A stretch of 64,000 nucleotides of DNA from Pedobacter nanyangensis (GTDB lineage: Bacteria; Bacteroidota; Bacteroidia; Sphingobacteriales; Sphingobacteriaceae). The translations under genes were made by a program, and so were the position numbers. Shown piece by piece: positions 60,050-64,000 of this stretch; positions within the stretch are counted from its first letter, which is position 1; each line of letters starts with the position of its first letter. The stretch is taken from contig NZ_QMHO01000001.1 of the NCBI RefSeq assembly GCF_003313505.1, positions 62,001-126,000 of the forward strand, given 5' to 3'. The notes beneath the pieces were generated by a model. It was given only the letters and a program-made list of their open reading frames with translations, was not told where the DNA came from and searched no databases.

Positions 60050-60331
60050 ATGTCAACACAAACTCAGGAAGAAACCTTCACGCTTGAGGAGATTTTAACT
60101 TCGTTGAAAACGATACACCGTTTAATTCTGTGGAATGACGATGTAAACACTTTTGACCATGTGATTTGGTGCATGATGCGCTACCTAGATTATAATGAAA
60201 CCCAAGCTGAAAAAATTGCTTGGAAAGTTCATAATGAAGGTAAATGTGCCGTTCTAGAGGGTTCTTTTACGGAGATGGAAGTTTACCGAAAAATTTTGCA
60301 ACAGGAAGGACTAACGGTTACAGTAGATTAA
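60050..60331 (+). CDS. clpS: ATP-dependent Clp protease adaptor ClpS
   Basis: The ATG at 60050 (MSTQTQEETFTLEEIL) gives 93 residues, the usual size; the earlier frame start falls in the promoter region. The conserved adaptor core is LILWNDDVNTFDHVIWCMMR, then KIAWKVHNEGKCAVLEGSF. It delivers N-degron proteins to ClpAP. aat, which makes such N-degrons, is also in the window (7524-8159). Its 3' end overlaps the convergent SnoaL-like gene by 14 nt. Confidence 0.96.
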   Translation: MSTQTQEETFTLEEILTSLKTIHRLILWNDDVNTFDHVIWCMMRYLDYNETQAEKIAWKVHNEGKCAVLEGSFTEMEVYRKILQQEGLTVTVD

Positions 60332-60794
60332 GTTTTTGCATATACTCCAGTAGCTTTTTTTTGGCCGTATGGCGAACTTTTTCTTTAAAAACATTTGTCC
60401 ATCCCAACAGCCAACCACCACTTCCAAAAGCCTGCCTGGCCCATTTATAGAAATTAAAGGTATCTGTATGCCTGATAATTTTTCCGTCTTTGATTTCAAA
60501 CTCGGCATCAATTTCATTAACTACCTTTTTACCTGTGGCGGTAAAAGTATAATGCGCTTCCCAGTGGGCGGTTACCTTGTTGCCCCTTTCCTCAATTCCG
60601 CCAAAGTTCATCTTCATGTCTCCGCTCCGCGATAGCAACATTTGCCACATGGCTCTTACCTGACGGGCATCAAGGTTAACAAAAACAGCATCGTTGAAAA
60701 CGGCAGCCTCGTGGTAGCTGTGTTGCATGGTTTTTACATCCTTTTGTTGAAATGCGGTATAAAATTGGTGGATAAGGGTTTCGTTTGGGCTCAT
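60318..60794 (-). CDS. SnoaL/NTF2-like protein
   Basis: The ATG at 60794 (MSPNETLIHQFYTAFQQKD) gives 158 residues; the longer frame adds 42 unsupported residues. It is one NTF2-like domain: a helical start, NFGGIEERGNKVTAHWEAHY, and the closing strands FEIKDGKIIRHTDTFNFYKW. Such proteins bind or convert small molecules such as polyketides or steroids; the role here is unknown. Divergent from the OsmC gene. Confidence 0.85.
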   Translation of the reverse strand: MSPNETLIHQFYTAFQQKDVKTMQHSYHEAAVFNDAVFVNLDARQVRAMWQMLLSRSGDMKMNFGGIEERGNKVTAHWEAHYTFTATGKKVVNEIDAEFEIKDGKIIRHTDTFNFYKWARQAFGSGGWLLGWTNVFKEKVRHTAKKKLLEYMQKLNLL

Positions 60795-60904
60795 GGCTAT
60801 GGGTTTAACAAATAAAGTTAAATTTATGAAAACAATTAACCTCGCAACAACATTAATTTGATGTATAGCGCTTATCTTAGTGTAAGCCATTAAATTTAAA
60901 ACAG

Positions 60905-61321
60905 ATGAAAAGACACGCAACCGCCGTATGGAACGGCACAGGCAAAGAAGGGAAAGGTACCTTAACTACCCAAAGCACCACCTTGCAAGACACTCAATAT
61001 TCATTCAAAAGCCGCTTTGAAGAAGGAACCGGCACCAATCCCGAAGAATTGGTTGCTGCCGCACATGCGGGCTGTTTCAGCATGAAGCTAAGCTTTAACA
61101 TTTCGGCAGAAAACATTACCCCTGAAAGCATTGAAACTAAGGCTACCGTAAATCTTAATCCTGAAAAGGGCGCTATTGATAACATTCACTTGGTAGTAAA
61201 AGTAAAAGCCGAGGGATTGTCAAAAGAGAAGTTTGACGAATTGGTAGCCGATGCCAAAGCAAATTGCCCGATTTCGAAATTGCTAAACACCGATATCACC
61301 TTGGAATCGGAACTGTTATAA
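60905..61321 (+). CDS. OsmC family peroxiredoxin-like protein
   Basis: 138 residues. The two redox cysteines are in [11 protein letters not shown] (~57) and [11 protein letters not shown] (~121), the OsmC/Ohr pattern. The opening [16 protein letters not shown] is typical of the OsmC subgroup. The enzyme reduces organic hydroperoxides with dihydrolipoyl-type thiols. A degenerate box (TATCTTAG, 60873-60880) may be its promoter. Confidence 0.93.
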   Translation: MKRHATAVWNGTGKEGKGTLTTQSTTLQDTQYSFKSRFEEGTGTNPEELVAAAHAGCFSMKLSFNISAENITPESIETKATVNLNPEKGAIDNIHLVVKVKAEGLSKEKFDELVADAKANCPISKLLNTDITLESELL

Positions 61322-61345
61322 ATGCACTTGAACTCATAAATTTTC

Positions 61346-61409
61346 AGCCGCAGATACACAGAGATTTAAATTCCGGTAGTATTTAAGATATCCTCTGTGC
61401 ATCTGTGGC
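61346..61409. repeat. Inverted CCACAGATGCACAGAG-type palindrome
   Basis: GCCGCAGATACACAGAGATT and CCTCTGTGCATCTGTGGC are inverted around ~25 bases. Half-sites occur at 29641-29660 and 42206-42220. It could act as a terminator for the OsmC gene. Confidence 0.6.
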
Positions 61410-61440
61410 AAAATAGTTCTTCTTCTAACTAAAAACTACG

Positions 61441-61469
61441 TTGATTTTTTACAAAAAATAGTACATTTG
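61441..61469 (+). promoter_or_regulatory. Promoter of the alpha/beta hydrolase gene
   Basis: TACATTTG (61462-61469) matches the -7 box, with TTG at 61441-61443 at an 18-nt spacing, the expected -33 position. It is the best two-box promoter in the window. Confidence 0.68.
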
Positions 61470-61504
61470 GCTTTACCGCTTATTATTGTATTTCATAGTT
61501 ACTA

Positions 61505-62812
61505 ATGAAGAAGTTTTTTTTACTGTTGGTTTTAGTCATTTTTACGCTAAACGCCTTTTCGCAAAATGTTTTCAGCCTATTTGGCAAAGCAAATTCCTTT
61601 TTTGATTTATTTGCCGCAGGCAAATTCGAAGAAGCCCATAATTATTTTTCCGAGGAAGGAAAAACAAAGGTTACCGCCGAAAACCTGAAACAATTTTGGA
61701 CCGCTTTAGAAAACAGACTTGGAAAAGTTAAGGCTATAGACGCTACGGGCAGTAAAACGCAGGGCGATTTTTATGCCATTACCGTAAGCGGTGAATTTGC
61801 AAACGACACACAGGACTTTGTACTGGTTTTCGACAAATCAGAAAAGCTGGTAGGTATGCACCTGCCTCCAAAAGCCATCACTTATAGGTCTCCTGGTTAT
61901 GCCGATTCAACGCTGTACAAGGAAAAGTCAACTTATATTCAAACGCCGGGGCATCAATTAGCAGCAATAATTACCGTTCCTAAAGATGGAAACAGTTTTC
62001 CCGTAGTGGTTTTGGTACATGGTTCAGGTCCTAATGATATGGATGAAACCATTGGCCCAAATAAACCATTTAAGGATATTGCGGCCGGCCTAGCGGCTAA
62101 TGGAATTGCTTCGGTTCGTTATGTAAAAAGAACCTTGCTTTACCCGGGCGAGTTCAGTAAAGCCTTTACTGTAAAAGAAGAAGTATTAGATGATGCCTTA
62201 CAAGCGATTGCATTGGCAAAAACCATTGAAGGTGCTGATCTAAAAAACATCTATGTCCTTGGTCACAGCTTGGGCGGAATGCTTGCTCCACGCATTGCAA
62301 CACTTGCACCGGATATTAGAGGGATTATTTTGGCAGCAGCGCCCGCTCGTAAACTTACCGACCTGATCATCGAGCAGAACAAATACTTGGTTTCCCAAAG
62401 TAAAGATACCTCGGCCGTTTTGCAAAAATCACTTGCAGACGCCATTACCGAAATTGAAAAAACCAGATTTATGAAATTAGGCAAAATGAAGCCTGATTCT
62501 CTTTTCCTAGGCCTGCCCGCAAGTTATTGGGTTGATCTGAACAATTACAATCAGGTGGAAGTAGCAAAAACACTAAAACAACGCATCTATATTGTTCAGG
62601 GCGGTTATGATTTTCAAGTTTCTGAAGCAGATTACCTTTTGTGGAAAGATGCTCTAGCTGGTTACAGAAACGTTGATTTTAAATTATATCCAGATTTTAA
62701 CCACCTGTTTAGTCAGCAACAGGAAAAGGGCAATGCCTTGCAATATCAACAACCCGCTAACGTAGAGCAACGGTTTATTGAAGATTTATCAACCTGGCTG
62801 AAAGCACTTTAG
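61505..62812 (+). CDS. Exported alpha/beta hydrolase with DUF3887-like N-terminal domain
   Basis: 435 residues with a signal peptide (MKKFFLLLVLVIFTLNAFSQ). Residues ~25-125 look like the DUF3887/NTF2-like module (KFEEAHNYFSEEGKTKVTAE, TVSGEFANDTQDFVLVFD). The rest is an alpha/beta hydrolase: oxyanion region VVLVHGSGPND, nucleophile elbow LGHSLGGM, and a late Asp/His region with YIVQGGYDFQV and DFNHLF. It is an esterase or peptidase-like enzyme of unknown substrate. Confidence 0.9.
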   Translation: MKKFFLLLVLVIFTLNAFSQNVFSLFGKANSFFDLFAAGKFEEAHNYFSEEGKTKVTAENLKQFWTALENRLGKVKAIDATGSKTQGDFYAITVSGEFANDTQDFVLVFDKSEKLVGMHLPPKAITYRSPGYADSTLYKEKSTYIQTPGHQLAAIITVPKDGNSFPVVVLVHGSGPNDMDETIGPNKPFKDIAAGLAANGIASVRYVKRTLLYPGEFSKAFTVKEEVLDDALQAIALAKTIEGADLKNIYVLGHSLGGMLAPRIATLAPDIRGIILAAAPARKLTDLIIEQNKYLVSQSKDTSAVLQKSLADAITEIEKTRFMKLGKMKPDSLFLGLPASYWVDLNNYNQVEVAKTLKQRIYIVQGGYDFQVSEADYLLWKDALAGYRNVDFKLYPDFNHLFSQQQEKGNALQYQQPANVEQRFIEDLSTWLKAL

Positions 62813-62815
62813 AAA

Positions 62816-63038
62816 CTATTTTCTGGATCTGATTTTTCGATAGGCCACCGACCAACGTTGGGCCGTTCTCTTGCGCATCAACGGCGTAAGGGTATTGATT
62901 GATGTCAAAGTTATCTTCGTTCCAAAGCATAGTCTTATACGCTGGCAAGTATTTTTTCCAAGATTCAAGGCATTTAACGGCCAGTTAGGGCATTTCTCCA
63001 CGTCCAAACCAACAATAATGAATAATCTTAGGGATCAT
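62816..63038 (-). pseudogene. Internally deleted glycosyltransferase pseudogene
   Basis: From ATG at 63038 the frame reads MIPKIIHYCWFGRGEMP, then TAA (62985-62987), then LAVKCLESWKKYLPAY and WNEDNFDINQ. This is almost the same as residues 1-47 of the intact gene at 63069-63803 (MIPKIIHYCWFGKGQMPELA, KCLESWKKYLPDF, WNEDNFDVHS). After about residue 60, the other frame reads KRTAQRWSVAYRKIRSRK and stops at 62816, matching the intact C-terminus (KRIANAWSEKYRNIKNAK). So a paralogue lost ~165 codons internally, plus a frameshift and a nonsense codon. Confidence 0.82.
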
Positions 63039-63068
63039 GAGCTTAATTTTCCGACGTATAAAACCTTG

Positions 63069-63803
63069 TCACTTTGCATTTTTTATATTGCGATACTTTT
63101 CTGACCAAGCATTTGCAATTCTCTTTCCTAACAAAAAATTAGCCAATTTACCGAGGAGGCTTTGCTTGGTATGTAGCCACGAGCCTGCAAAATGATGGAT
63201 ACAGTAGGTATTATGGGTTCGCTTTATCTTTAAAGTTTTCCAGCTTTTAGGGCAGAAATAATCGCTCGGATAAATGGTACAGTAATCTGCGATTTCCTGG
63301 AAGGTATTATTGATTTTTATACTTCTTTTATCCTTCATAAAAGCCGTAATAATTTCTGTATTGGGGTTTACGTCCAAGCTACCGTCTGTCAAGTAAAAAC
63401 TTCTGTTTTGGTAGTGCAATAGCAGGTCGTTAATCCATTGGCCATTTTTTTCGCTGCCCATAATTGCGGAGGATAACAGCAGGTTATCTTCAAAACCTGT
63501 GAACGCTTTTTTTGCAAGGATTTCTTGATCCAAAGGCTTCAAAAACTCCACATCGGTATCCATATAGATCCCGCCCATTTCATTCAAAGCGTACAATCTA
63601 CATACATCGGATACAAAGGCAAATTTTCTTTCCTGATATGCCTCTGCCGCAAAGCGAAAGCTATGAACGTCGAAATTATCTTCGTTCCAAACCTTGATCT
63701 CAAAATCAGGAAGATACTTTTTCCAAGATTCTAAACACTTCTCCGCAAGCTCCGGCATTTGGCCCTTACCAAACCAACAATAATGTATAATCTTAGGGAT
63801 CAT
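63069..63803 (-). CDS. DXD-type glycosyltransferase (GT32/OCH1-like, capsule type)
   Basis: 244 residues. The N-terminal signature is MIPKIIHYCWFGKGQMPELA, common to GT32-like sugar transferases. The metal-binding DXD is DTD in GGIYMDTDVEFLKPLD (~78-93), and the acceptor region has HHFAGSWLHTKQSL. It adds a sugar during surface polysaccharide synthesis. Its ATG overlaps the stop of the upstream flippase gene (ATGA). The right-hand neighbour is a pseudogene copy. Confidence 0.92.
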   Translation of the reverse strand: MIPKIIHYCWFGKGQMPELAEKCLESWKKYLPDFEIKVWNEDNFDVHSFRFAAEAYQERKFAFVSDVCRLYALNEMGGIYMDTDVEFLKPLDQEILAKKAFTGFEDNLLLSSAIMGSEKNGQWINDLLLHYQNRSFYLTDGSLDVNPNTEIITAFMKDKRSIKINNTFQEIADYCTIYPSDYFCPKSWKTLKIKRTHNTYCIHHFAGSWLHTKQSLLGKLANFLLGKRIANAWSEKYRNIKNAK

Positions 63804-64000
63804 AAATTCACTTTTTGTCTCAATTTATCGAAAATATCCGCTCTGGTTGCATTGTTAAATCTCATAAACAAAGTTACTACAAGCAAAATTATGCCTAAAA
63901 CCAAGCTGTTGATGATAAACATCAGCCAAGTATTCACTTCAAATAAATTCAACTGTTTCCAACCGTAACTGATGCCAATTAAAACCGTAAAACCTGCCAG
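63800..64000 (-). CDS. C-terminus of a polysaccharide flippase-like membrane protein (runs off the right edge)
   Basis: Only the last 66 residues are visible: two hydrophobic helices (LAGFTVLIGISYG and WLMFIINSLVLGIILL) and a basic tail (RADIFDKLRQKVNL). The stop TGA overlaps the start of the glycosyltransferase as ATGA. Size and context suggest the end of a Wzx-like flippase; the family cannot be confirmed from this piece alone. Confidence 0.6.
   Translation of the reverse strand: MAGFTVLIGISYGWKQLNLFEVNTWLMFIINSLVLGIILLVVTLFMRFNNATRADIFDKLRQKVNL

Noticed and set aside
1..64000. CRISPR arrays, tRNA or rRNA genes, transposases or phage genes
   Set aside because: No regularly spaced identical repeats, no cloverleaf-like or rRNA-like segments, and no transposase or phage motif were noticed on either strand by reading the intergenic regions. 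A tRNAscan-type scan would settle the tRNA point.

Overview
The window is a chromosomal segment of a Bacteroidota bacterium, most likely a Pedobacter-like member of the Sphingobacteriaceae. The evidence is Bacteroidota-type -7 promoter boxes (TAnnTTTG) in front of many genes, Bacteroidota-specific families (DUF2911, DUF5687, DUF2027-Smr, DUF4397 lipoproteins, carboxypeptidase-like TonB receptors), a dihaem sdhCAB operon, and the typical dispersed intergenic repeats. No rRNA, tRNA, CRISPR array, prophage or intact insertion sequence was seen. This is a familiarity-based identification without a database search.

Left part (1-24 kb). A truncated M16 peptidase is followed by htpG, a membrane metallophosphoesterase, a DUF4397 lipoprotein, and an M28 peptidase/TlpA thioredoxin pair. 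A minus-strand run (App1-like phosphatidate phosphatase, META-domain lipoprotein, aat) faces a divergent diacylglycerol-kinase-like gene. Then comes a long minus-strand series (hflX, rbfA, a hemolysin III family gene, a TonB-domain protein, a small membrane protein). A decayed gene fragment with a surviving terminator precedes tex. An NAD-binding protein and a DUF2911 protein follow. The next locus encodes a PIG-L deacetylase, a GxxExxY protein, a 41-residue membrane peptide and a Na+/solute symporter; the peptide overlaps the symporter start by ATGA.

Middle part (24-44 kb). An outer-membrane beta-barrel receptor, a hypothetical protein and a ClC channel come first. The histidine-degradation genes hutU and hutH follow, both on the minus strand, with a plus-strand His/Cys-rich secreted protein and a TonB-dependent receptor between them. 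Next are a Gfo/Idh/MocA oxidoreductase, an OmpA lipoprotein, an ABC ATPase with a DUF5687 permease, rarA and a RhlE-like helicase with a TTG start.

Right part (44-64 kb). The sdhCAB operon is followed by a YtxH-like protein, a methyltransferase, pepT, an outer-membrane protein with a probable TTG start, an M14 carboxypeptidase and a rhomboid protease. Then come two uncharacterised proteins, a dipeptide epimerase, the fabH/DUF2027-Smr pair, clpS, a SnoaL-like protein, an OsmC protein and an alpha/beta hydrolase. The window ends in a polysaccharide locus: a flippase C-terminus overlaps an intact DXD glycosyltransferase, next to an internally deleted pseudogene copy of that transferase.

Most of the window is housekeeping. 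The parts most worth a second look are the tiny ORF coupled to the symporter, the metal-uptake-like genes inside the hut locus, the glycosyltransferase pseudogene, the very short spacing between promoter boxes and start codons, and several families of dispersed intergenic hairpins. I did not find a convincing new defence or mobile system.
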